NCBI GenBank assembly: GCA_019321725.1
Contig: CM033107.1
Coordinates: 15,677,445 to 15,741,444, forward strand
DNA: 64,000 bases
Source: Paulownia fortunei
Taxonomy: Eukaryota > Streptophyta > Magnoliopsida > Lamiales > Paulowniaceae
Direction of reading: 5' to 3'
Shown piece after piece: positions 46,574 through 58,967 of this stretch (within the stretch, counting starts at the first letter, position 1; the number at the start of each line of letters is the position of its first letter). The translations under genes were made by a program, and so were the position numbers. The notes under the pieces are model-generated. The model was given only the letters and a program-made list of their open reading frames with translations, ran no database searches and was not told the DNA's origin.

Positions 46574-47769
46574 AATGGATTCCTTTGGACACCCCACAAA
46601 CTTGCATAAATTGGATCTCATATCTAATTTATCTCCTACTTGTTGCATCATGTAAGTAGCACACCCCCATACCTAAGGTAATTTCTAGGAGGGTGATTTC
46701 CCACACCATATCTCATATGGTGTTTTGAGCACCAACTTTGTTGGCACTCTATTCAATAGATATGTTGTTGTTTCTATAGCATAGCTTCAGAATGAAAGAG
46801 GAAGTCCAGTAAAACTTATCATCAATCAAACCATATCCAATAGAGTTTGATTCCTACTCCCCGCAACTCCATTGAGTTGATGAGTATAATTAGGAGTCCA
46901 CTAAGAGAGAATTTATTCTCTTTTGATAATCAAGAAACTTTGTGCTCAAGTATTCACCTCTTGATCTTATTGAAGAGCTTTGATACGTATCCCTGTCTAT
47001 CTCTCCACTTCACATATAAATTCCTTGAACTTTTGAATAGCTTTAGATTTGTACCTCCTTAGGTACACATAACCGCACTTAGAATAATCATCAACAAAGG
47101 CTATGAAGTAATGATTTCCCTCGAGCACTAATACTTAGTAACTCGTATACATTTATATAGATCAAATACAATAGATCTTTGGCTGCTCAACTTGTCCAAC
47201 AAATGGAGATTTGATCATCTTTCCTTGGAGACAAGATTCACATGTTAGCAAGTCTTGCTTACCTCTAAGGTCTAGCAATTATGACAACTTATGGATCCAT
47301 TTTTCATAAATGTGAACCAATCTTATATGTTGATTTAAAGAATTATTATTATGTAATTTTCTTTTCTTTTGTTGTGAATGTGAAAAATGGAGTTATGGGA
47401 AATTAAAGTATATAAACCATTCATCAATATACAAGAAAAAATCGAAGTAAAACATATAGAAATGGAACACTTTCCATTCTCAAATAAAAGCCCTTAGCCT
47501 TCTCCATCCAAAATAGGAATGGAGATGATATTCTTAATAATATCTGGTGCATAAAGATAATTGTTCAATACCAAAACTAAACCATTATTCAAAGATAAGT
47601 TTACAATTTCTATAGCTAATGTAGCAACCTTTACTCTATTCCTAGCCCCAAGACTATCTCTTATCTACTCAGCTTTCTACTTGGCACCATCATCTTCAAA
47701 TCGTTGTAAATATAAGACCCACAGTCGGTATCCAATACCTAAGAAAAACCATTAACTAATAAGTTAACT
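46574..47769 (-). pseudogene. Copia-L protease and integrase remnant
   Basis: Minus-strand text covers the protease-like region (about 47770-47520), GAG-pre-integrase (47450-47180, with a CESC zinc pair near 47240) and integrase pieces down to the KLVGHP-equivalent block at 46590-46680, which matches 18600-18720 of the first minus-strand element. It is heavily broken. Reverse transcriptase and RNase H are absent, cut at about 46574 by the LINE fragment. Bases 47525 onward belong to the stretch that recurs after the N gap. Confidence 0.78.
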
Positions 47770-48640
47770 TCAACAAAATATATACCTGAACTTTTTAGGC
47801 TCGCAAGGTACTCCTTGCAGTTCCTTTTCCAATGCCCAAGTTTGCCACAATAGTGGTATTTGTCATCGACTTTGTTGGAACCCTTCAAGACCCCACTAGT
47901 AGCTTCCATCTTATTGGCCTTCGAGGATCTTCCTCTTTCCCTTCTTCTTCTTGGGCTTTGCAGCCTTCAAGTTGGAAAAGGATCTAATAAGTATGACCAA
48001 CTTATCATTTTTCATGGTGGACTCAGTCATCTTCAACATGTTAACCAACTCAGCAATGCTAGTTTCCATCTTATGCATGTTGAAGTTGACAAAAAAGGTG
48101 TAAAATATTGGAGGCAGAGACTGCAGGATGAGACCCATATAGAGTTCATTATCTATAATGACTCCAAGGGACTAGAGCCTTTCTATCAGGCCTATCATCT
48201 TTATCTGTGGTCATGGACTGAAGAGCTCTCTGTCATATGGGTCCTAAAAAGCTCTTTCAAGATTGATATCACACTTGCCTAGTGTGTTCACCATATAACT
48301 CTTATAGGTGAACATAGATATCATGCGCATGCATATGTACCTCATGTTGCCTTCGCAACTCATTTGACATTGATGCCATCATATAACATCCGCCTGTAGA
48401 TCATTATCAACTTCTTGTTGATATTCTGCAAGCTCATCCTCGATCCTATCTACTAACGGACCTACCGGTGGAAGAGTATTAAGGATGTAGGATCTCTTCT
48501 TAGATTATAAAACAATCTTGAGGTTCCTAAGCCAATTGACAAAATTAGGCCTAATTAATTTATAAGTGTTCAAAATTGATGCAAGTAGATTTTTAGCCAT
48601 TTTTATAGAGAATCTATACAAAATTGAAAATGAGGCAGAA
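47770..48640 (-). pseudogene. Copia-L gag remnant
   Basis: On the minus strand: LILQSLPPIFYTFFVNFNMH, KMETSIAELVNMLKMTESTM, KNDKLVILIRSFSNLKAAKP and a basic KKKKGKRK tract. The zinc knuckle near 47810-47860 reads YHYCGKLGHWKRNCKEY, so the first cysteine ligand is replaced by tyrosine. The upstream half (48140-48640) has stops and frameshifts. The family start MAKN- is recognisable near 48600. Confidence 0.85.
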
Positions 48641-48878
48641 GAACAGGATTCTTTCCAAAAACATAGTTATTCATAACAAGGTCTTTGGTTACAAAATGTC
48701 TCCCATTATTATTTTTGAATTCCATCGCCCCTAATGGTAACTCGAGTTTCATATTGCCTAGTGGGCTTGAGGCCCAATCAATATGTTGAATGCCCTAATT
48801 TTTTGAGCCCATAAAATATATTGATGCCCTAATTTTTTGAGCCCATGACCCATCAAACCTCCATGTAGATGGAGCAAT
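48641..48878 (-). other. Copia-L leader remnant
   Basis: This is leader text like that at 60180-60470, on the minus strand. It includes a tandem copy of a block of about 33 bases (GCCCTAATTTTTTGAGCCCA at about 48791 and 48824). It ends where the plus-strand LTR starts. Confidence 0.65.
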
Positions 48879-51800
48879 AGTTAGAGTAGTACCCGGCAAG
48901 CCAATCAGCGGCAAGCTTTTATATTCTTGTAAAAATAGTCTTATTCATAATGTTTAAATAAATAAAATTTATTTCTTTATCTTTAATTATTTTTATTAGT
49001 TAGATAAAGTCCCTAGATCATTTTTAGCTATGGGGCATGGTCACGCATATGATGGTGATCATAGAATATACCTCTATGGTTTTGATCTTAAACATGTTCT
49101 GAGTTAGGGGTTCATTGAGATGGGACATCGATTAGCTCGATAGACTCAAACACATGATGTATACTCGAAAAGAGAATATCTCATTCCATAGACATTTGTG
49201 TATGGACGCTAATGCATGTGTTTGGGTACTTGTTAGGGAACGAGTACACTGAATGGCCCACTAAGATATTCTCAATTGGAAAGTATTATTTGTCGAATGA
49301 GAATTTCCTAGTTACGATAGTGCATTAATTAGTCCTTTAACTTAAGGTACATGATGGCCTTGTGCATGACATCATACACTTTGATGTATTTCCTGATTGC
49401 ATGACAATCATAAAGGGCTTATGTTGGGTGTATCAGAGTAGCCAACAAAGGATACATCACCTATCTGGTAGAATAGGAGAATCTCCTATGTTTTCTTGGT
49501 CCTTGATCCCGAAGACCTTAGCTAAGGCAGGATGAATATTAGACGTAGGGTTTTCTAGTGATTCATCAAATGATCAATGTGACTTGAAATGGAATCATAG
49601 TTATTAAGTTAAAATAGGGTTTTGTGTAATAATCTATGCCCTAGACTTAATCCGGAGGTTAGTTGATGAAGGGACCATATTTGTATGGTTTCATAACAAA
49701 AAAGGTTCACTTGCTATTCACCTAAGACTATGTAACACCCCTTAATCTAACTGCAGAGCCTAAACAAGCTGATACAGTTAAGTCAAGAAATGTTAATTTT
49801 TCATTTTTACTAGAGTTATGATTTTTTAATAAAACTTCCCATTTTTAGCTATAAGAGAAAGAACTTGAATCATTTTAAACACACCATATACATATATCAA
49901 AATTGAGTACATCTATTTACAAAACCATAACAGAGCGGCTTATTTAAAAATAAAACAAAGTTTTCAAAATAAACTACAAAACAGGTTGAAGCATGGCATA
50001 TGAACAAATCTCTGTCCGGCCGCTCTAGAGACTCAGTCAACCTCTAAACATGTACATTTCCACCTGCATCACTTGAATCAAATGAGGTAAAGGCTCAGTA
50101 AGATGAAACTAATGCAATAACAAATAACATATATGCACATCTCATAAATCATTAAATACAATATTCTATTTAATAACTTTCATTCATAAATCATTTTTAG
50201 GGCCCTTGAAGTGTGGTACCTAACTAATAGCGATAGACCATAGTTTTCGGAACCTGTTCATAATGATTGGCCAATAAGAGAACTAATACGGGGTTTCCAT
50301 ACTTGGTCTTTCAACCTCAGGTATTAGCCGTATTCTATCTCATTCATTGTGGCTTTCCTATACGGTTTTTCAACCTCAAGTATTTGCCACCATTTGTTGG
50401 ATCCGCCGGTCCCTCCCGCGTCCCTTGTCTACCCGACCATCAATCAAGTACCATACTTCCTTTTCAAAAACCTCATTATATTCTTAATAGTGTCATGCTT
50501 CATAAACCATAAATGCATCAAACATTACATCATTTGACAAACAACAACAATCACATTAAAACATGAACAAACATTATATGATTCTTGTGATACACCAAAT
50601 AAAATCTTCAACTTACCTCAAGTCCACTTTGTGCTAGGTGAAAAGGCCAATCACTTTGGAAGATAGGATGTGTTAAAGGCCTAACATAATCAAATCATGT
50701 ACCATTTAATATCCTTTTTATAAATCATTTAGTCTATTCTAGTTAAAGTTTATATACACTTTTCAATCTTTTATAAAGAATTACATATCAATTACATAAC
50801 CTTAAAAACAATGCATACTCCATATTTTACTACTAATTCAAGACATTAAACATTAGGGCAGCCATTAAATAACTAATAATTCAAACATAATTATTAGGGC
50901 AGCCCCTAAAACATGAACACAATCCAAATTAAAATGACGTAAACTTGATTCTAACTTAAATTGATTCTAACCTTCAATTAAGCAAACTAATTGCTATTGT
51001 TTTCAATCATTCAAAGAAACTTCCAAACACAATATAAGCATTACAAAATCAATAGAAACAAGTAAATTAAATAATTTCACAAGACTATCAATTTTGCTAA
51101 AAATTAGCTTAACTAGCTTGGTTTTGGCTTCAAGTGTAACTTACTTAAGTTTTCAATTATACAAAAGCATACTAAAACATGTAACCATCCAAGATACTAC
51201 AAATTCATCATAAGAAACATTGAAAAAGAATATACCTTGATTAAGTTGGATTTAAGCTTCAAAATTAACGGTTTTCAATCTTAAAAGGATGGAAACTTGT
51301 TCTAGCTTGTGTTCTATGGATTCCTATGGATTGAATTCAACTTTTGTGAGTATAAGAGTGTAGAAATTTGGGAGAAACTTAAAAGAATAAGGGCTGGTCG
51401 TTTTTGAGGTGCTTCCACAAGAAATATGGATGAAAATGATTTCTTTGACCTTTCAAAGAGAGGTAAGTGGAGGGTGATGATTGGTTGCATCATGTTTGGT
51501 GTCTTCTCATGCCAAAAGCCATGTTCATGGGCTAAGGAGATGACAAAAATTGATGCTTTGGTGTTATAATCAAGTGCAATGCGGTTTAGAATGGTTTTAT
51601 GCAACCTAGTCAACCAACCAATCAAATTGCACCATTGTGCATACTTTTAGTTCTTAGCCAATGTAACATATTTCAAGTAAATATTTAGACAATTAATCAC
51701 TTTAGCATATAACTAGTATGGAGCAATACAAATAATTCATTTTATGGCCATTCAACACATCAATCTTCCTTAACCGAGATACCGAGCTTTTCACTGCAAA

Positions 51801-53017
51801 AGGGCACTTAAGGAATATGTTAAATCAATAAATGAAAGTTTGATCTCATATTTCATGTACTAATGCATGTTAAATCATAACTGAAGCATATAATAACAAT
51901 TATTCATGTTCGTGCAATCATGCTATTTGTATGCCATAATTCAATAATGTACATTGATTAGATGCATATTCATACAAAATGCTTATTATTGGCTATATAG
52001 GAGAGAATTGAGAATTGGGCATTACAGACTAGGTAGTCGAGATGCACTGTTAGGTGCTTTCCTTGATTTGTGAGGTTCTTGGAATTAAGGAGTTAATTCC
52101 AAGTTGATTAATTAACTGGATTAATTAATCGAAAAATTAAATTTATTCATAAGTTGCAAAGGTTGCAAACTCACAACTAACTTAGTTGTGAAGCTAATAG
52201 GTCAGACACAAATCGAGATGATCCACTTTTATATCTAGTTTTGTAATCCAAAATGTTGGATTAAGTTGATTAATGGAGATTAATCAACTTGAGTTATAAT
52301 TAATTTAAACAGTTAAATTAATTAATTCAAATAAATAATATGATTATTTATTTGAACCTAATAATGATTAGGGTCTCTTGAGAGTGAATTAATTAATTGA
52401 TGAAGATCAATTATATTAGATTGACCTAAAATTAGTTTAAGGAGTTAAATTAATTTAACCAATTAAAATAATAAAACTATTTTAATAGAGTCAAATATGA
52501 TTAGGTGGCCTATGATGGAACCAACTCATTAATTGATTGGATCAATTAATTGTATTGGATTTTTTAATTAATTGATGAGATCAATTAATTGGACTTTAAT
52601 AAGTCCAACCCCGTTGGGTTAGAGGCCCATTAGAATTTTTTAATTGTTAGAATTAATGAGTCATAATAAGAAGAAAAGAATTTGTCTTGAAATGAAATAA
52701 ATAAGAGATAAGAAAGGAGAAGGTTTCCTAATTGGATTAGGGGACTAATTAGGGTAAGAGTTGGAGACCTAATGGGATTAGGTCTAGACTACATTGTCAA
52801 TGTAGGGGCCAAAAACTACAAGTAAGAGAGCTAGAATTTTCGGCCCCCTCGCCTCTTCTACTTTTTTTTTGTGTTCTATTTTCATAATTCAAGATAAATT
52901 ACTCCATCAAAAGGTTCCATCCCTTTTTTATTAAAAGGTTAATTCTTCCATCACTTATTGATTCAAGAGTTAATTTTCACTCTCAAATAGATTTAGAAAT
53001 AAGAAGTTCAAATTCAC
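48879..53017 (+). mobile_element. Copia-L 5' LTR, left-contig copy, with inserted solo LTR-A
   Basis: It starts (A)GTTAGAGTAGTACCCGG at 48879 (the TG is mutated to AG) and continues on both sides of the inserted LTR-A at 49731-52026, until the assembly gap cuts it at 53017. The same sequence follows the gap at 54472-58610. TTAATTAA-rich tracts lie at 52240-52600. Probably the same physical LTR as 54472-58953. Confidence 0.8.
49731..52026 (-). mobile_element. Solo LTR-A inserted in a Copia-L LTR (left-contig copy)
   Basis: The LTR is 2,296 bp. On the minus strand it runs TGTAATGCCCAATTCTC (52026) to GGGGTGTTACA (49731), flanked by GACTA (49726-49730 and 52027-52031). The LTR text on either side is continuous when the insert is skipped. 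Compared with 37362-39651 it shows about 5% differences in the part I checked, nearly all transitions. Confidence 0.94.
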
Positions 53018-53117
53018 NNNNNNNNNNNNNNNNNNNNNNNNNNNNNNNNNNNNNNNNNNNNNNNNNNNNNNNNNNNNNNNNNNNNNNNNNNNNNNNNNNN
53101 NNNNNNNNNNNNNNNNN
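53018..53117. other. Assembly gap of exactly 100 N
   Basis: A run of 100 N is the usual placeholder for a gap of unknown size. The flanking sequences overlap by 5,493 bases, so the true gap is probably negative. Confidence 0.97.
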
Positions 53118-54471
53118 ATGATGTTCTTAATAATATCTGGTGCATAAAGATAATTGTTCAATACCAAAACTAAACTATTATTCAAAGATAAGTTTACAAT
53201 TTCTATAGCTAATGTAGCAACCTTTACTCTATTCCTAGCCCCAAGACTATCTCTCATCTACTCAGCTTTCTACCTGGCACCATCATCTTCAAATCGTTGT
53301 AAACATAAGACCCACAGTTGGTATCCAATACCTAAGAAAAACCATTAACTCATAAGTTAACTTCAATAAAATATATACCTAAACTCTTTAGGCTCGTAAG
53401 GTACTTCTTGTAGTTCCTTTTCCAATGCCCAAGTTAGCCGCAATAATGGTATTTATCATCGACTTTGTTGGAACCCTTCAAGACCCCACTAGTAGCTTCC
53501 ATCTTATTAGCCTTCGAGGATTTTCCTCTTTCCCTTCTTCTTCTTGGGCTTTGCAGCCTTCAAGTTGGAAAAGCATCTAATAAGTATGACCAACTTATCA
53601 TTTTTCATGGTGGACTCAGTCATCTTCAACATGTTAACCAACTCAGCAATGCTAGTTTCCATCTTATGCATGTTGAAGTTGACAAAAAAGGTGTAAAATA
53701 TTGGAGGCAGAGACTGCAGGATGAGACCCATATAGAGTTCATTATCTATAATGACTCCAAGGGACTAGAGCCTTTCTATCAGGCCTATCATCTTTATCTG
53801 TGGTCATGGACTGAAGAGCTCTCTGTCATATGGGTCCTAAAAAGCTCTTTCAAGATTGATATCACACTTGCCTAGTGTGTTCACCATATAACTCTTATAG
53901 GTGAACATAGATATCATGCGCATGCATATGTACCTCATGTTGCCTTCGCAACTCATTTGACATTGATGCCATCATATAACATCCGCCTGTAGATCATTAT
54001 CAACTTCTTGTTGATATTCTGCAAGCTCATCCTCGATCCTATCTACTAACGGACCTACCGGTGGAAGAGTATTAAGGATGTAGGATCTCTTCTTAGATTA
54101 TAAAACAATCTTGAGGTTCCTAAGCCAATTGACAAAATTAGGCCTAATTAATTTATAAGTGTTCAAAATTGATGCAAGTAGATTTTTAGCCATTTTTATA
54201 GAGAATCTATACAAAATTGAAAATGAGGCAGAAGAACAGGATTCTTTCCAAAAACATAGTTATTCATAACAAGGTCTTTGGTTACAAAATGTCTCCCATT
54301 ATTATTTTTGAATTCCATCGCCCCTAATGGTAACTCGAGTTTCATATTGCCTAGTGGGCTTGAGGCCCAATCAATATGTTGAATGCCCTAATTTTTTGAG
54401 CCCATAAAATATATTGATGCCCTAATTTTTTGAGCCCATGACCCATCAAACCTCCATGTAGATGGAGCAAT
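53118..54471 (-). pseudogene. Copia-L gag and leader remnant, right-contig copy
   Basis: It repeats 47525-48878: part of the protease region, gag with NFNMHKMETSIAELVNMLKM, and leader. The zinc-knuckle region differs by a few bases from the first copy. See the entries at 46574-48878. Confidence 0.82.
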
Positions 54472-57400
54472 AGTTAGAGTAGTACCCGGCAAGCCAATCA
54501 GCGGCAAGCTTTTATATTCTTGTAAAAATAGTCTTATTCATAATGTTTAAATAAATAAAATTTATTTCTTTATCTTTAATTATTTTTATTAGTTAGATAA
54601 AGTCCCTAGATCATTTTTAGCTATGGGGCATGGTCACGCATATGATGGTGATCATAGAATATACCTCTATGGTTTTGATCTTAAACATGTTCTGAGTTAG
54701 GGGTTCATTGAGATGGGACATCGATTAGCTCGATAGACTCAAACACATGATGTATACTCGAAAAGAGAATATCTCATTCCATAGACATTTGTGTATGGAC
54801 GCTAATGCATGTGTTTGGGTACTTGTTAGGGAACGAGTACACTGAATGGCCCACTAAGATATTCTCAATTGGAAAGTATTATTTGTCGAATGAGAATTTC
54901 CTAGTTACGATAGTGCATTAATTAGTCCTTTAACTTAAGGTACATGATGGCCTTGTGCATGACATCATACACTTTGATGTATTTCCTGATTGCATGACAA
55001 TCATAAAGGGCTTATGTTGGGTGTATCAGAGTAGCCAACAAAGGATACATCACCTATCTGGTAGAATAGGAGAATCTCCTATGTTTTCTTGGTCCTTGAT
55101 CCCGAAGACCTTAGCTAAGGCAGGATGAATATTAGACGTAGGGTTTTCTAGTGATTCATCAAATGATCAATGTGACTTGAAATGGAATCATAGTTATTAA
55201 GTTAAAATAGGGTTTTGTGTAATAATCTATGCCCTAGACTTAATCCGGAGGTTAGTTGATGAAGGGACCATATTTGTATGGTTTCATAACAAAAAAGGTT
55301 CACTTGCTATTCACCTAAGACTATGTAACACCCCTTAATCTAACTGCAGAGCCTAAACAAGCTGATACAGTTAAGTCAAGAAATGTTAATTTTTCATTTT
55401 TACTAGAGTTATGATTTTTTAATAAAACTTCCCATTTTTAGCTATAAGAGAAAGAACTTGAATCATTTTAAACACACCATATACATATATCAAAATTGAG
55501 TACATCTATTTACAAAACCATAACAGAGCGGCTTATTTAAAAATAAAACAAAGTTTTCAAAATAAACTACAAAACAGGTTGAAGCATGGCATATGAACAA
55601 ATCTCTGTCCGGCCGCTCTAGAGACTCAGTCAACCTCTAAACATGTACATTTCCACCTGCATCACTTGAATCAAATGAGGTAAAGGCTCAGTAAGATGAA
55701 ACTAATGCAATAACAAATAACATATATGCACATCTCATAAATCATTAAATACAATATTCTATTTAATAACTTTCATTCATAAATCATTTTTAGGGCCCTT
55801 GAAGTGTGGTACCTAACTAATAGCGATAGACCATAGTTTTCGGAACCTGTTCATAATGATTGGCCAATAAGAGAACTAATACGGGGTTTCCATACTTGGT
55901 CTTTCAACCTCAGGTATTAGCCGTATTCTATCTCATTCATTGTGGCTTTCCTATACGGTTTTTCAACCTCAAGTATTTGCCACCATTTGTTGGATCCGCC
56001 GGTCCCTCCCGCGTCCCTTGTCTACCCGACCATCAATCAAGTACCATACTTCCTTTTCAAAAACCTCATTATATTCTTAATAGTGTCATGCTTCATAAAC
56101 CATAAATGCATCAAACATTACATCATTTGACAAACAACAACAATCACATTAAAACATGAACAAACATTATATGATTCTTGTGATACACCAAATAAAATCT
56201 TCAACTTACCTCAAGTCCACTTTGTGCTAGGTGAAAAGGCCAATCACTTTGGAAGATAGGATGTGTTAAAGGCCTAACATAATCAAATCATGTACCATTT
56301 AATATCCTTTTTATAAATCATTTAGTCTATTCTAGTTAAAGTTTATATACACTTTTCAATCTTTTATAAAGAATTACATATCAATTACATAACCTTAAAA
56401 ACAATGCATACTCCATATTTTACTACTAATTCAAGACATTAAACATTAGGGCAGCCATTAAATAACTAATAATTCAAACATAATTATTAGGGCAGCCCCT
56501 AAAACATGAACACAATCCAAATTAAAATGACGTAAACTTGATTCTAACTTAAATTGATTCTAACCTTCAATTAAGCAAACTAATTGCTATTGTTTTCAAT
56601 CATTCAAAGAAACTTCCAAACACAATATAAGCATTACAAAATCAATAGAAACAAGTAAATTAAATAATTTCACAAGACTATCAATTTTGCTAAAAATTAG
56701 CTTAACTAGCTTGGTTTTGGCTTCAAGTGTAACTTACTTAAGTTTTCAATTATACAAAAGCATACTAAAACATGTAACCATCCAAGATACTACAAATTCA
56801 TCATAAGAAACATTGAAAAAGAATATACCTTGATTAAGTTGGATTTAAGCTTCAAAATTAACGGTTTTCAATCTTAAAAGGATGGAAACTTGTTCTAGCT
56901 TGTGTTCTATGGATTCCTATGGATTGAATTCAACTTTTGTGAGTATAAGAGTGTAGAAATTTGGGAGAAACTTAAAAGAATAAGGGCTGGTCGTTTTTGA
57001 GGTGCTTCCACAAGAAATATGGATGAAAATGATTTCTTTGACCTTTCAAAGAGAGGTAAGTGGAGGGTGATGATTGGTTGCATCATGTTTGGTGTCTTCT
57101 CATGCCAAAAGCCATGTTCATGGGCTAAGGAGATGACAAAAATTGATGCTTTGGTGTTATAATCAAGTGCAATGCGGTTTAGAATGGTTTTATGCAACCT
57201 AGTCAACCAACCAATCAAATTGCACCATTGTGCATACTTTTAGTTCTTAGCCAATGTAACATATTTCAAGTAAATATTTAGACAATTAATCACTTTAGCA
57301 TATAACTAGTATGGAGCAATACAAATAATTCATTTTATGGCCATTCAACACATCAATCTTCCTTAACCGAGATACCGAGCTTTTCACTGCAAAAGGGCAC

Positions 57401-58953
57401 TTAAGGAATATGTTAAATCAATAAATGAAAGTTTGATCTCATATTTCATGTACTAATGCATGTTAAATCATAACTGAAGCATATAATAACAATTATTCAT
57501 GTTCGTGCAATCATGCTATTTGTATGCCATAATTCAATAATGTACATTGATTAGATGCATATTCATACAAAATGCTTATTATTGGCTATATAGGAGAGAA
57601 TTGAGAATTGGGCATTACAGACTAGGTAGTCGAGATGCACTGTTAGGTGCTTTCCTTGATTTGTGAGGTTCTTGGAATTAAGGAGTTAATTCCAAGTTGA
57701 TTAATTAACTGGATTAATTAATCGAAAAATTAAATTTATTCATAAGTTGCAAAGGTTGCAAACTCACAACTAACTTAGTTGTGAAGCTAATAGGTCAGAC
57801 ACAAATCGAGATGATCCACTTTTATATCTAGTTTTGTAATCCAAAATGTTGGATTAAGTTGATTAATGGAGATTAATCAACTTGAGTTATAATTAATTTA
57901 AACAGTTAAATTAATTAATTCAAATAAATAATATGATTATTTATTTGAACCTAATAATGATTAGGGTCTCTTGAGAGTGAATTAATTAATTGATGAAGAT
58001 CAATTATATTAGATTGACCTAAAATTAGTTTAAGGAGTTAAATTAATTTAACCAATTAAAATAATAAAACTATTTTAATAGAGTCAAATATGATTAGGTG
58101 GCCTATGATGGAACCAACTCATTAATTGATTGGATCAATTAATTGTATTGGATTTTTTAATTAATTGATGAGATCAATTAATTGGACTTTAATAAGTCCA
58201 ACCCCGTTGGGTTAGAGGCCCATTAGAATTTTTTAATTGTTAGAATTAATGAGTCATAATAAGAAGAAAAGAATTTGTCTTGAAATGAAATAAATAAGAG
58301 ATAAGAAAGGAGAAGGTTTCCTAATTGGATTAGGGGACTAATTAGGGTAAGAGTTGGAGACCTAATGGGATTAGGTCTAGACTACATTGTCAATGTAGGG
58401 GCCAAAAACTACAAGTAAGAGAGCTAGAATTTTCGGCCCCCTCGCCTCTTCTCATTTTTTTTTGTGTTCTATTTTCATAATTCAAGATAAGTTACTCCAT
58501 CAAAAGGTTCCATCCTTTTTTGATTAAAAGGTTAATTCTTTTATCACTTATTGATTCAAGAGTTAATTTTCACTCTCAAATAGATTTAGAAATAAGAAGT
58601 TCAAATTCACTAGTAAGGATTTGAAGCTTGTGGATCTGCTTGAAAATGTGGATACCGTTAGAGAGATTACACTTTGAGTCCTTGGAGAACATTTTGAGAG
58701 GCCATCGAAATTGTTCGAGACGAACTTGAGGAATCTGAATACCTTCTTACCCTTCATCAATTGGATTGCTTGAAAGGTATAATCGTAAAACTTTAGTTGT
58801 TTAATTTTATTAAACGCAATCAGAGATCCAAACTGAAAATCGCATTAAATCCGGGATATACATATTTACATATGATGTAAGATTTTATTTTAATTATTGA
58901 AAAATTTTAAATTTTTGCTGTGCTTGCAATCTCGCAATTACGCAAACCCAACA
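54472..58953 (+). mobile_element. 5' LTR of the plus-strand Copia-L element, with inserted solo LTR-A
   Basis: It starts (A)GTTAGAGTAGTACCCGG at 54472 and ends ACGCAAACCCAACA at 58953, directly before a primer site. Subtracting the inserted LTR-A and its duplication leaves about 2.18 kb, the family length. It contains the GGCCCCCTCGCC block near 58435 and the TTAATTAA-rich tract at 57850-58190. Confidence 0.9.
55324..57619 (-). mobile_element. Solo LTR-A, right-contig copy
   Basis: It appears identical to 49731-52026, with GACTA at 55319-55323 and 57620-57624. It is almost certainly the same locus assembled twice. Confidence 0.92.
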
Positions 58954-58954
58954 G

Positions 58955-58967
58955 TGGCATCAGAGCC
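58955..58967 (+). other. Primer binding site of the plus-strand copia element
   Basis: TGGCATCAGAGCC follows the LTR end by one base. It differs at one base (T to C) from the initiator tRNA-Met complement. Confidence 0.9.

Larger units (their letters stand above)
53118..58610. repeat. Second copy of 47525-53017, probable false duplication
   Basis: Every base from 53118 pairs with the base 5,593 positions earlier. Differences cluster in the first 480 or so bases (about 20 by eye) and the last 180 (a handful). The roughly 4.8 kb between them appear identical. The left contig stops at the end of the match and the right contig begins at its start, which is the geometry of two overlapping contig ends. 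Confidence 0.9.

Noticed and set aside
47860..48282. A 140-codon plus-strand open frame, repeated at 53465-53875.
   Set aside because: It lies antisense to copia gag, and the repetition comes from the duplicated contig ends.
47525..58610. A true tandem segmental duplication of 5.5 kb.
   Set aside because: The copies are bounded by the 100-N gap on both inner sides and differ only near the contig ends, which fits an assembly overlap better.
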